DNA of 64,000 nt from NCBI GenBank assembly GCA_910585855.1, contig CAJUGZ010000001.1, forward strand, positions 1 to 64,000, read 5' to 3'. Made by a program: the position numbers and the translations under genes. Under the pieces are notes generated by a model. The model was not told the origin of the DNA. It saw only the letters and a program-made list of their open reading frames with translations, and did no database searches. The stretch comes from an uncultured Lachnospiraceae bacterium. GTDB taxonomy: Bacteria; Bacillota_A; Clostridia; Lachnospirales; Lachnospiraceae. How positions within the stretch are numbered: the first letter of the stretch is position 1; each line of letters opens with the position of its first letter. Shown piece after piece: positions 1 through 8,347 of this stretch.

Positions 1-877
1 TTCCATTTAGTAAATTATCGGATTCCGTCTTGGTATAATACCGCCCATCATGCCCGTGATCGAGGTTGGCTTTTAGATTCAAAGCATTTGTTACCTCATT
101 TTTTACAGCGAAATAGCTGGCAGCATGTCCTTCCAGTGTAGCAGCATTTCCGCCATCATTTTCTCTTGCCCATGTAATTTTACTCTGATTTTCACCATCT
201 ACCAATGTTCCCTTGTATACAATCGGAACACGGTCAATATATAATTCAATAGAGAAAACTGCATTATTACAACTAGAACGCCAAATAATTGTACTCCATG
301 AAGCGTTGACGCCGGATGGCAAATCGGGAGCTTGATAAGAAGATGCATGAATCATACCGCCCTGATAACCCTGCTTCTTTTTTGCAATAATGGCAGCGGC
401 ATATGTACCATATGTATCAGAGTTAATAAAAAACGGGGGATGAATACGAATATTCTCATTAAAATAATCCGCCTGATGCCCTCCTAAAAGACTGGCGTTC
501 CCGCCGTCACGGTTTGCAGTAATCACAATCTTTTTACTAGCATTATCTGCCTGAATTATAATGTTTGAACCTGCTTGAAGCGTGATTGTAGAAGTCTTTT
601 CATTTGCCGTGACTTTTAAATCGCCTACATTAATTTTTGAAAAGGCAAACTGATTGACTTCTGCTCCGTCTGCAATGTGACTGAGTTTTTCAATATGAAC
701 GGCACTCTCTTGATTATGCTGCTTTAAACTTTCTTGAATTGCCGTTATAAATGCATTAAGAAATAAATCATTCTGAAGCAGCTTGTCAAACAACTCATTA
801 AATACCCTCGCATGTGCCTTGTCTTTTATTGTTAATTTTCGTAACTCTTTCGTAAATTCTACCGTTTGATTTTCCAT
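1..877 (-). CDS. Phage tail fibre protein (3' end outside window)
   Basis: The reading frame opens with ATG at 877 and stays open to the window edge, so the C-terminus is missing. The first ~45 residues (FTKELRKLTIKDKAHARVFNELFDKLLQND) match the N-termini of the next two fibre genes and are probably the baseplate-attachment module. Downstream come GGNAATLEGH-type repeats (also GGNASLLGGHQADYF), which are common in tail fibres of clostridial phages. It is the last visible member of a tandem fibre cluster behind the baseplate genes. The role in host binding is inferred from position and repeat type. Confidence 0.8.
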   Translation of the reverse strand, partial: MENQTVEFTKELRKLTIKDKAHARVFNELFDKLLQNDLFLNAFITAIQESLKQHNQESAVHIEKLSHIADGAEVNQFAFSKINVGDLKVTANEKTSTITLQAGSNIIIQADNASKKIVITANRDGGNASLLGGHQADYFNENIRIHPPFFINSDTYGTYAAAIIAKKKQGYQGGMIHASSYQAPDLPSGVNASWSTIIWRSSCNNAVFSIELYIDRVPIVYKGTLVDGENQSKITWARENDGGNAATLEGHAASYFAVKNEVTNALNLKANLDHGHDGRYYTKTESDNLLNG

Positions 878-903
878 ACATATCCCACCCCTCTCAAAAA
901 TTC

Positions 904-2157
904 TTATGGATAAATCTCATCATCTACTTCAATTCCTGCTCCCTTTCCGAAGTGTAATGTAAAATCTTTATTTGTAACTGGTATACTATCTGGCAAAGTA
1001 GCAATTATACTCACATTTTCATAATTATTCAAAATAATCTCAAATTGTACATCTTTCGATACGCTCCACCCTAATACAGCATTTCCCCCTTTTATTACTG
1101 CAAAATGATTGTTTGTATTTACATTATCTACAGCGTTCGTTCCCACGAAAGCTACAGCAGGAGTTTCTGTACGCATTTTTCCAAAATGGTAATAAAAATA
1201 AACTTTATTCTTTTGTGTATAATATTGACAAGCACTTAATGGGTTCAGACAAACCCGCTTATAATATCTCTGACATTCCACCAATTCAACAGCAGGATTT
1301 GGCGGAATAAATGGGGTAGCAATTCTCCCAAATTCCAGCTTCATCCAGTCGATATGATAAAACTGTAAACCGTTATTATAGATCCAAAAAATAAAAATAT
1401 CTTCTTTTACAGTAATACGAGTATTTAAAGCACCGAAAATATTTTTATCATTTCCCCAAGTTTCCTCAATCGAATCCGGTACTTGATCAAAAGTCTTACT
1501 GTATACTATGCCATCTGCACAAATAGACATAGTGAGATACTTCCCTAATAGATCCTTTTTCTTATATTCTAAATACTGTCGAAATTCCCAGTAGCCCGTT
1601 CCAGCAATTCCTATATCAATTCCATTTTTGCACGGAGTAATAATCGTATTCCATCCCATCCACCTGTCTACGCTATATCTATTCGTTACCTCATACTTTG
1701 ACTTCCCCCGCTGATTTAATTTAAAATCCGCATTATACAATAAATTTCTATTTGAAAGCATACTTGCAAAAGCAATTTGCTCCCAACCTCCCCACGGATT
1801 CCCTTCCCAGTCGAATCTTTGATAAAAAAGTCCCTGAAATTCTCCCAGAAGTTGCCAGCCAAAGTGCCGACTTGGAACAAAGACTGTTGCATCTCTTACT
1901 TTATTATCTAAGAATGGACTATTTTTAACAGAAACCAACGCTGGCAAAACAGCAGAACCTCTGTCTAATTTATATAAATCGCAAGGATTCTCTTCCGTGT
2001 TCTCTCCCTCTCCATAAGGGGTATAAACTTTATATTCATTTTTATCCGTTTTGTTATTCAAACCTATATTCACTTCCTGCGAAGTGGCTATCTGCTGCCA
2101 ACCAGACCAGACGCCATCTGCCAATACATTAAAGTACCCCCCCGAGCTGACAGACAA
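904..2157 (-). CDS. Tail fibre, C-terminal part of a frame-broken gene
   Basis: This frame encodes about 415 residues of receptor-binding type sequence beginning SVSSGGYFNVLADGVWSGWQQIA. The same GGYFNVL...GWQQ block occurs inside the intact fibre gene at 2505-4571. The apparent TTG start has no ribosome site of its own. The preceding frame (2088-2477) carries the N-terminal half and runs into this one at a run of seven G (minus strand). One extra G would join the two into a protein of about 520 residues. I therefore read this as the distal half of one gene that is currently out of frame, not as an independent protein. Confidence 0.75.
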   Translation of the reverse strand: MSVSSGGYFNVLADGVWSGWQQIATSQEVNIGLNNKTDKNEYKVYTPYGEGENTEENPCDLYKLDRGSAVLPALVSVKNSPFLDNKVRDATVFVPSRHFGWQLLGEFQGLFYQRFDWEGNPWGGWEQIAFASMLSNRNLLYNADFKLNQRGKSKYEVTNRYSVDRWMGWNTIITPCKNGIDIGIAGTGYWEFRQYLEYKKKDLLGKYLTMSICADGIVYSKTFDQVPDSIEETWGNDKNIFGALNTRITVKEDIFIFWIYNNGLQFYHIDWMKLEFGRIATPFIPPNPAVELVECQRYYKRVCLNPLSACQYYTQKNKVYFYYHFGKMRTETPAVAFVGTNAVDNVNTNNHFAVIKGGNAVLGWSVSKDVQFEIILNNYENVSIIATLPDSIPVTNKDFTLHFGKGAGIEVDDEIYP

Positions 2158-2477
2158 GGATACCAGTCAATTCTTCTATTTCTCTCTGCTTCAGACGGAT
2201 GATTCAAGACTTTAAAATATCCCGCCGTTTCTCCTGTTGGAACATTTTTAGCGTGTTTTACAAAATAAACACCATTTTCCTGCACGGTCAATAAATCAGC
2301 TTCCTCTAACTCTTTCGAATAAAGGCGTGCCTGTTCATTCTCTTCTATAACATCCTTTAAAAATCGGTCATTCTCAATCAATTTATCAAATAATTCATTA
2401 AAAATATCTGCATGAGCCTTGTCAGTTGGTTCTAACCGCCTTAACTCATTTGTAAATTCCAGTGTCTGATTTTCCAT
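2088..2477 (-). CDS. Tail fibre, N-terminal part of a frame-broken gene
   Basis: It begins MENQTLEFTNELRRLEPTDKAHADIFNELFDKL with a good AGAGGTGAT-type ribosome site, and this N-terminus is shared with both neighbouring fibre genes. Residues up to RRIDWYP align with the intact fibre at 2505-4571. The frame then leaves the family after CLSARGG, exactly at the seven-G tract (2137-2143), and ends after a few unrelated residues. With eight G the reading would be CLSARGGYFNVL, which lines up without gaps with YNSNVGGYFNVL of the paralogue. As written, only a 129-residue attachment stub is made. Confidence 0.75.
   Translation of the reverse strand: MENQTLEFTNELRRLEPTDKAHADIFNELFDKLIENDRFLKDVIEENEQARLYSKELEEADLLTVQENGVYFVKHAKNVPTGETAGYFKVLNHPSEAERNRRIDWYPCLSARGGTLMYWQMASGLVGSR
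2137..2143 (-). repeat. Seven-G homopolymer at the tail-fibre frame break
   Basis: Seven consecutive C on the plus strand (G on the coding strand) sit where the two halves of the fibre gene separate. The downstream GGYFNVL frame needs eight G to follow the upstream frame. Such tracts change length by slipped-strand mispairing. A homopolymer base-call error would look the same. Confidence 0.7.
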
Positions 2478-2504
2478 CCGTTCCTATCACCTCTTTCTAA
2501 TTTT

Positions 2505-4571
2505 TTATTTCAGTTCTGCATCAAAAATCAATTCTACATTTTCACCGAAATAAAGAATTACCATTTCACGTGTTTTTTCTACAACAGTTTCTGCCGGAAG
2601 CCGGAAACTAATATTATAATAATTCTCAGAAGCATGTTGAAATCCCTCTAAATCAACAATATTTGTATTGATACTCTCACCTATTACTTTAATTTGCTCC
2701 TTATTTTTAATAGTCAAAGTTGGAACGGCTCTCATTTTGCTCTGCAATGTCAAAGGAAAATATGCCACTTTATTTTCTTTACTTACAAATCCAACTGCCA
2801 TCCATTTCCACCAACCACCAATTTTTTGCAAGAATCGTTGACATTCTAACAATTCTATAGTCGGATTCGGCAGAACATACATAGTCGCTGTATCACCACG
2901 TTCTAGTTTTATCCATTCTGGTGAAATTTCCGCTTGTGCAAATAACCGAACAGCAATCCAATTTGAACCTCTATAAATATCTGCACTTCCATCTGGAAAA
3001 TGGACGTCAGGAGCATCAAAATTATTCGTTGTTAAGTTTGGAAGATGATATGTTTTAAAGTAAACTTTGCCATCTATTTTTACAGACAAGGTTACAGTTT
3101 GATTTTTAAGCAACTCAATTCCATCTTCAATCATCTGCAAAATATAGCCACCACTATCGCCAAGAGGTGCAAGTTTAACTTGATGATTATTCACTTTTAA
3201 AACCCCACCGTAAATCTTCCAATGATCTACCGTAACTCCTTCCGTATACTCTGCTTGTCCTTGCTGATTAATTATATTTTTAAAGTAAGAATTGATAATC
3301 AGATTCGGATTCGAGAGATTCTCCGTATTCGCCATCCTCGTCCAACCACACCACTTCATATTCCAAAACCTTCCTACATAAAAAGTACTATTGTATCTCG
3401 GAGAAGTCATCAGTAGCGTTTGAAAATTTTTATTCGGATTCAATGTCAATATTTTATAATCGCCTACATCGTTATCTGGTATATTCGAAATTCCTTCCTC
3501 TGTAACAGTATCTTCCAGTGAACTAATCTCATAAAATCCTACCCTATCAAAATCGGCAGCGGTCATAGTGTAATTCTCACCTAGACTTTTCCTAACACAC
3601 AAATCATTGCTATCCAAAGCTCTTTTCCAGTTCTTTCCTTTTACATCATTTGTAAAATGAAGATGCGGATTCGAACCATTGATTTCCATTGCAATTATCT
3701 GATTGATGTCACTCCCAGTGGCAGCAGCATCTAAGCAAAGATAACTAAGCCAATTTGACACAGGAGCATTTGCCAGATTATATCCCACACCGCACCACGA
3801 CTTATTTGTAAATGCACTTCCAGTTAAGATTTCATTTGTTATAGTATTTCTGTTTAAAATCGTATAAAACTTATCTACTTTACTTTCTAAATCTTCCAAA
3901 GTAACAATCTTTCTCCAATCACTCCATCGATCCGCATCCCATAATTGTGACTTATTATAAATAGAACCATCATTGTCTATTCCAACAATATTTTTATACC
4001 CGTTTTCTCCATTCTCATCCCCAAACACAAAATAAGTAATATGCTTCCACCCAACTGTATAAGGATGCCCATTTTCTTCTGATAGTGCACCTTCCACTGA
4101 GTAAACATGTCCTGTTCTATAACTCTCTGGATTCTGAGTAATATCTGCTGCTTCAGCAGAAAGTCGCTCCTCTAATTCCGAAAAAGACACGTTCTGCTGC
4201 CAGCCAAGCCAGCCATCTTCTGTCAGTACATTAAAATACCCCCCCACATTTGAATTGTAAGGACGCCAAAATATTGTTCTACAGTTTTCAAATTCCACTG
4301 GATGATTAAAAACTTCCAAATACCCCTCTTCTCCAGCTGGAGAATTTTCTGCCTTTTTGACATAATAAATTCCATTTTCTTCTACTGTCAGCAAATCTGC
4401 TTCTTCCAGATTTCTTGAATAACGATTTTCTTTCTCTAATGCTCCTGCTGCCTCTTTTAAAAATAAATCATTATGAAGTAACGTAGTAAATAAAGCATTA
4501 AAAAGATCCGCATGAGCTGGATAAGTTGGCAGTAATTTTTCCAATACAGCCGTAAATTTCTTTTCTTCCAT
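2505..4571 (-). CDS. Phage tail fibre protein, full length
   Basis: This 688-residue protein starts MEEKKFTAVLEKLLPTYPAHADLFNALF, the same attachment module as the two fibre genes that follow. The middle carries repeated VGGYFNVLTEDGWLGWQQ and DADRWSDWRKIV-type blocks, typical of fibre shaft and adhesin segments (WxGWxx repeats). The C-terminal part resembles that of the frame-broken paralogue, sharing LLECQR and the VVEKTREMVILYFGENVEL-type ending. A seven-G tract is in frame here (4239-4245). It lies 12 nt after the short collar/fibre gene and is transcribed with the late operon. It probably binds the host receptor. Confidence 0.85.
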   Translation of the reverse strand: MEEKKFTAVLEKLLPTYPAHADLFNALFTTLLHNDLFLKEAAGALEKENRYSRNLEEADLLTVEENGIYYVKKAENSPAGEEGYLEVFNHPVEFENCRTIFWRPYNSNVGGYFNVLTEDGWLGWQQNVSFSELEERLSAEAADITQNPESYRTGHVYSVEGALSEENGHPYTVGWKHITYFVFGDENGENGYKNIVGIDNDGSIYNKSQLWDADRWSDWRKIVTLEDLESKVDKFYTILNRNTITNEILTGSAFTNKSWCGVGYNLANAPVSNWLSYLCLDAAATGSDINQIIAMEINGSNPHLHFTNDVKGKNWKRALDSNDLCVRKSLGENYTMTAADFDRVGFYEISSLEDTVTEEGISNIPDNDVGDYKILTLNPNKNFQTLLMTSPRYNSTFYVGRFWNMKWCGWTRMANTENLSNPNLIINSYFKNIINQQGQAEYTEGVTVDHWKIYGGVLKVNNHQVKLAPLGDSGGYILQMIEDGIELLKNQTVTLSVKIDGKVYFKTYHLPNLTTNNFDAPDVHFPDGSADIYRGSNWIAVRLFAQAEISPEWIKLERGDTATMYVLPNPTIELLECQRFLQKIGGWWKWMAVGFVSKENKVAYFPLTLQSKMRAVPTLTIKNKEQIKVIGESINTNIVDLEGFQHASENYYNISFRLPAETVVEKTREMVILYFGENVELIFDAELK
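4239..4245 (-). repeat. Seven-G tract, in frame, in intact fibre gene
   Basis: The tract encodes the VGG of VGGYFNVL. Gain or loss of one G would truncate the 688-residue fibre after about 110 residues. It occupies the homologous position to the out-of-frame tract at 2137-2143. Confidence 0.6.
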
Positions 4572-4583
4572 ACCATTCCCCCG

Positions 4584-4958
4584 TTAGAAAACCTCGTCCA
4601 TATTAAGATCAAATTCCATATCGCCGTCTTTACCCTTTTGCAAAAAACTTTTATAAGCAACTAAACTTCCCTCTGAATCATATAATCCAATCTCATTAAT
4701 ATAAGCATCCACCAGCTCATTTTTTTCCAATTTAACGGTATACCGTGCCGTTGTTTCTTCAGGATAAGTAATTTTTACAGGCTTTCTTAATAATTCATGA
4801 TACAATGCTGTTTCTTCTCCTGTCGTTTCCACTACTATTCCCTGCTCTATTGCACCATCTCCAATCGCCATCTCTATGATCGGTGGCAATGTCTTATCGC
4901 CTGCATGTGCTTTACATAATTTTGTCCGTCCTACTAAGGTAATCACTCCAACTGCCAT
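4584..4958 (-). CDS. Short tail-fibre / tail-collar protein
   Basis: I choose the ATG at 4958 (MAVGVITLVGRTKLCKAHAGDKTLPPI) because AAGGAG lies 7 nt upstream; the longer open frame overlaps gene I without a ribosome site. The TLPPIIEMAIGDG segment resembles the conserved N-terminal part of P2 gpH-type tail-collar fibres, which dock fibres to the baseplate. It sits directly after the gpI homologue, the usual position of gpH in P2-like phages. At ~124 residues it contains only the docking part, so the fibre shaft is presumably supplied by the separate fibre genes. Confidence 0.7.
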   Translation of the reverse strand: MAVGVITLVGRTKLCKAHAGDKTLPPIIEMAIGDGAIEQGIVVETTGEETALYHELLRKPVKITYPEETTARYTVKLEKNELVDAYINEIGLYDSEGSLVAYKSFLQKGKDGDMEFDLNMDEVF

Positions 4959-4978
4959 TTTTTGCTCCTTTCTATAAA

Positions 4979-6082
4979 TCATAAATCATGATGGAAAACA
5001 GCCGCATCCATAATTCGACTTCCATCTAAACATTCGCTTCCATCTAAAAACCATAAATCCTTTTCAATCACTAAATCCCCTTCTACCTCCATCTCCTGCT
5101 GCACTGTTCCTTGCACTGTCATTCTTGATTCCAAATTTTCTTCAAAAACAACGGAAGATACGATCTCCATTTGTGCATCATATTCCTCAGCTACACAGCA
5201 ATCCATCTGCATCAATAATCTACTGATTTCTGTAGCAAACGCCTGTTTGAACTCACCTTGTATCTGTATTTGCAGCGGATAAAACTCCATCAGCTCTTCC
5301 CCTTCATAGCCATCTAGTGTATCTGTTCCGTCCAACTCCCATGTACCATCTAAAAACAGATAGGATTGATTTGCCCGTGGATAAAAGTCAAACGAAAAAA
5401 TCATTTCATTTTCATAATGAGAAGATACTAAAGCATCAGAAAGCAACTCTAATTTTTCAAATGAAAAACCTATCTCTTTCTTGATTTCTGCATTTATAAA
5501 AAGAGCAAGAGGATATTCATGAAACCATACAGGAATATCACCCGTAATCTTCAAAGAAGATTCCTGCAATATTTTTGCATAAAACTCATAAAAGAACTTA
5601 TAAAGGATTTTGTCTAAATGCGAACTAGCCCGTTTAATCTTCTTTAACAATCGTTTTAATTCTGCATGTCGTTTTGGGTCAATCTCCAAATCTGAGAATT
5701 GTATTTGAAAATAACCGGGATCTCCTTCATATTCAAACCACTCAATCACTGTCCCGCTCCCACAAATACAAGTTAGCATATTTTCTACTGCAGACACTGT
5801 TCCGGCTCTTTCATAAAAGATCAATGCATTTTTAACAAGTCCTCTTTTTACCTCAATCGAAAAAGAATTATCATAATAAGGGGCTCTTAATTCTACGGCT
5901 AATAAATCCAATGCACTCTCCTGAAGCTGATCAATTCCTGCATAAATCATGGAACAATTCATATATTGTAGCAGCCTACGATTCGCCATCTGAATCGAAT
6001 AACTGATTGCCTGTACTTTTGGATTCTCTCGAAAAAGCAACGGAAGAATCTGAAGAATCTCACTATCATAAAATTCAATCAT
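4979..6082 (-). CDS. Baseplate protein I (P2 gpI family)
   Basis: The MIEFYDSEILQILPLLFRENPKVQAISYSI start and the ERAGTVSAVENMLTCICGSGTVIEWFEYEGDPGYFQI segment are characteristic of the tail protein I family, which forms part of the baseplate wedge. The ATG at 6082 has GGAGG eight bases upstream and overlaps the end of gene J by 8 nt, implying coupled translation. The protein is longer (~367 residues) than P2 gpI (about 180). Its C-terminal half, with the similar phrases FLDGTWELDGTDTLDGYEG and FLDGSECLDG, is an extension whose role I cannot name. Confidence 0.85.
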   Translation of the reverse strand: MIEFYDSEILQILPLLFRENPKVQAISYSIQMANRRLLQYMNCSMIYAGIDQLQESALDLLAVELRAPYYDNSFSIEVKRGLVKNALIFYERAGTVSAVENMLTCICGSGTVIEWFEYEGDPGYFQIQFSDLEIDPKRHAELKRLLKKIKRASSHLDKILYKFFYEFYAKILQESSLKITGDIPVWFHEYPLALFINAEIKKEIGFSFEKLELLSDALVSSHYENEMIFSFDFYPRANQSYLFLDGTWELDGTDTLDGYEGEELMEFYPLQIQIQGEFKQAFATEISRLLMQMDCCVAEEYDAQMEIVSSVVFEENLESRMTVQGTVQQEMEVEGDLVIEKDLWFLDGSECLDGSRIMDAAVFHHDL

Positions 6083-7223
6083 CCTCAATGCCTCCATATG
6101 TAAGATTTATACTTTGACACTTCGCAATACTAGTTTCTGATACAACCCCATCTTCTGGCTCTTTAATTTTTAATCTCTTAATTCCAGACTGCATCACATA
6201 CTGCACCAAAGCAGAAGTATTAATATCCCTTCCAATTTTTGTGTCCTGCCAGCGAAGAAACGCCTGCACTTGTTCTTCTACTTCTTTTTGTATTTCTGTC
6301 GCCCTGCCCTTATCTGAAGCATTGATATAATATTCTATATCAACCTGATAAGGAACAATTTCCGGTGCAGAAACCATAAGGACATCTGTCATAGGTCGAA
6401 CTGTTTTCCCAGAAAGGTATTCTTTTAAAGTACGAATTACTTCTTCTGTCGGAAACTCTCCATCCTGCATAACAAAATAAATTTCTACTTCATATGGTAC
6501 ATTTGAAACAACTTTAATGTCCTCAATATTTGAATTACAACGCCTCGCTAAACTAATATAAGCATCTTCTGAACCAGCAACGGAACTTTCCGATCCGGCA
6601 AGAAAAATTCTTTCTGCAAATGCCTCATCGCTCTCTATCTCAGCACCACCATCTGACTGAGTAAGATTTATCACCTTCTGAATATAAGGAACTAAATCCA
6701 TCATCCGACTGATCTCTCCTGCCAAAAATCCATTTCCAACCGTTCCCTTCTCTGAACATTCCGCCGAAACATCTACAAAAAGGTTTCCTGCTTTAATTTC
6801 TGTATATTCTGTTGTATAAAAATAAAAATTTCCTGCTGCAGGTGATATACGAGAACCTTTCGGAATCTGTGTTGTCGTTTCTCGTTCCACTTCTAAAGAA
6901 AACCGCATCATTGTTTTTGCTCTTTTTTCTTTCTCCCGCACTAACCCTCGTAATGCGGCCAGCTGATCCAAATAATCACCACTGGAATATTTCAAAAGAT
7001 TCTTTTTTGCCTGAATGTCTATATACTGCATTGCCTGATAAAGCTGCAAGCTACAAGCATATAAAATCAATCGTTCCTCATCTGCCTTCTCTAAAACACA
7101 TGACTCTCCTGTCAGTTCTTTATAACGATTTTGATAATCAGTAATCATCTGACTTTGCAATTCTTCTATTGTCATTCGATCAATAAAACTAATATCTTTT
7201 AATTTTTCTAATTCCGAAATCAT
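6075..7223 (-). CDS. Baseplate protein J
   Basis: This 382-residue protein carries the baseplate J pattern: GDYLDQLAALRGLVREKEKRA near residue 85, the AGNLFVDVSAECSEKGTVGNGF beta region, SDGGAEIESDEAFAERI near 190, and the VRPMTDVLMVSAPE C-terminal part. In P2-type tails J forms the baseplate wedge with I and gp25. Gene order gp25-J-I-fibre matches P2 (W-J-I-H). Translation is probably coupled to gp25 upstream (20 nt gap) and to I downstream (8 nt overlap). Confidence 0.9.
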   Translation of the reverse strand: MISELEKLKDISFIDRMTIEELQSQMITDYQNRYKELTGESCVLEKADEERLILYACSLQLYQAMQYIDIQAKKNLLKYSSGDYLDQLAALRGLVREKEKRAKTMMRFSLEVERETTTQIPKGSRISPAAGNFYFYTTEYTEIKAGNLFVDVSAECSEKGTVGNGFLAGEISRMMDLVPYIQKVINLTQSDGGAEIESDEAFAERIFLAGSESSVAGSEDAYISLARRCNSNIEDIKVVSNVPYEVEIYFVMQDGEFPTEEVIRTLKEYLSGKTVRPMTDVLMVSAPEIVPYQVDIEYYINASDKGRATEIQKEVEEQVQAFLRWQDTKIGRDINTSALVQYVMQSGIKRLKIKEPEDGVVSETSIAKCQSINLTYGGIEDD

Positions 7224-7243
7224 TTCACCAGCTCCTCTGCTGC

Positions 7244-7528
7244 CTACACAACTTTTAAATGAATAGTCGGTAAGATGCTTCCATCTGCATTTGTTAGAAA
7301 AGTGACCTCTGTCACTTCCACTTCTTTCACATACCTCTTAGTTTTTTGAATCACATCTAATGCATAACGATTCTTTGCCGCTTCTGGCGGAAGATCAAGA
7401 ACACTCCCATCTAATCCAAACCCTCGATCCAACGGCTGTGTTCCTTCTATAATAGAATACAAATTCATCAGACGTTTTCGTGTTCTCTCTGATATACGTT
7501 CTCCTTTTAAATTTGGAAATTGAAACAT
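7244..7528 (-). CDS. Baseplate wedge protein, gp25/gpW-lysozyme family
   Basis: I choose ATG at 7528 (MFQFPNLKGERISERTRKRL), preceded by GGAGAAGAG; an upstream in-frame extension would run inside the gpU gene. Residues IEGTQPLDRGFGLDGSVLDLP match the conserved IxxGxxPLDRxFG core of the T4 gp25 / P2 gpW baseplate family. At ~94 residues the length is normal. It lies 14 nt after gpU and just before J, as expected for a contractile-tail cluster. Confidence 0.85.
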   Translation of the reverse strand: MFQFPNLKGERISERTRKRLMNLYSIIEGTQPLDRGFGLDGSVLDLPPEAAKNRYALDVIQKTKRYVKEVEVTEVTFLTNADGSILPTIHLKVV

Positions 7529-7542
7529 CTCTTCTCCTTCCC

Positions 7543-7941
7543 TTACGCATATTCTTCTAACGTTAAATTCAGTTTTGCCTGCATCAATTCTCCACCTTGA
7601 AAAATAGACTCCCATGTTTCGCTCATCGATGTAATCCGGTAAGGACCAGAGCCAACCTGTTTTCCATTTACAACAAGTAAATTCACTTCTCCCATTTTTA
7701 CTGCCTCTTCTATACTCTCTAATACCTCCCGGGGCTTTACACCAAGCGTAGCTAGTAGTGTGATTTGAAAAGTAATCTTATCTAAAGCCGGTCCTAAAAA
7801 CTCTGCTGCCTGTCGATCCCCAATGCTATTATGTAATGTCCATCTTCCAGCTACTGTTCTTTTAAAATCAGAAAAGGTCAAAAATCTTTTATCATTCACT
7901 TCAAAAATAATTCTTTCTCCCAGATTTCCCACTTGTCCCAT
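7543..7941 (-). CDS. Tail protein U (P2 gpU family)
   Basis: The protein (132 residues) contains AGRWTLHNSIGDRQAAEFLGPALDKITFQITLLATLGVKPREVL, which matches the P2 gpU pattern (GRWxxH then FxGPxLdxitf). GpU is a small tail-completion or baseplate-hub associated protein of P2-like tails. It is placed between the spike gpV and gp25. The ATG at 7941 follows the gpV stop by 12 nt. Confidence 0.8.
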   Translation of the reverse strand: MGQVGNLGERIIFEVNDKRFLTFSDFKRTVAGRWTLHNSIGDRQAAEFLGPALDKITFQITLLATLGVKPREVLESIEEAVKMGEVNLLVVNGKQVGSGPYRITSMSETWESIFQGGELMQAKLNLTLEEYA

Positions 7942-7953
7942 TTATGATCCCTC

Positions 7954-8343
7954 TTAATGATACTTACTCAACTGTTCTATTTTTTCTTTCATCCGCAACA
8001 AATCTGATACAGAAATCGAACCTGAAGGAGTTGTAAATGTCATATCCTCCTTAGTAGCAAAAGCACTGCAACCATCTGTCATTTCTTTTTTAAAATCTCC
8101 CTTTGTCATCCCCGGCGCATGTTCTTTATTCCATACTGTTCCAATGCAAATCCCCTTCTCTGTTCCACCCGGATGTACGGTAATCACCATCTCTCCTATT
8201 CGTGGCATCCGATACTCTCCATTTGCCAAAAAAGGAAACCAGTTAGCAGATACCTTTTCTCCCGAATCTGTATATAAGATTTTCACCATCCCATTTACAT
8301 CATCAACAGAATTTACTTTTCCGATTCTCACCCAATCACCCAT
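7954..8343 (-). CDS. Baseplate spike protein V
   Basis: This small protein (129 residues) starts with an OB-like domain (VRIGKVNSVDDVNGMVKILYTDSGEKVSANWFPFLANGEYRMPRIGEMVITVHPGG) typical of gpV / gp5 spike N-termini. KEDMTFTTPSGSISVSDL, a minimal beta-helix piece, follows. GpV forms the membrane-piercing tip at the end of the tail tube, below hub gpD. It lies 4 nt from gpD. The short C-terminus means the spike lacks a lysozyme domain. Confidence 0.8.
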   Translation of the reverse strand: MGDWVRIGKVNSVDDVNGMVKILYTDSGEKVSANWFPFLANGEYRMPRIGEMVITVHPGGTEKGICIGTVWNKEHAPGMTKGDFKKEMTDGCSAFATKEDMTFTTPSGSISVSDLLRMKEKIEQLSKYH

Positions 8344-8347
8344 ACTT

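Noticed and set aside
904..4571. Diversity-generating retroelement acting on the tail fibres
   Set aside because: No reverse transcriptase, template repeat or Avd-like gene is present in the window, and variation is explained by repeats and G tracts.
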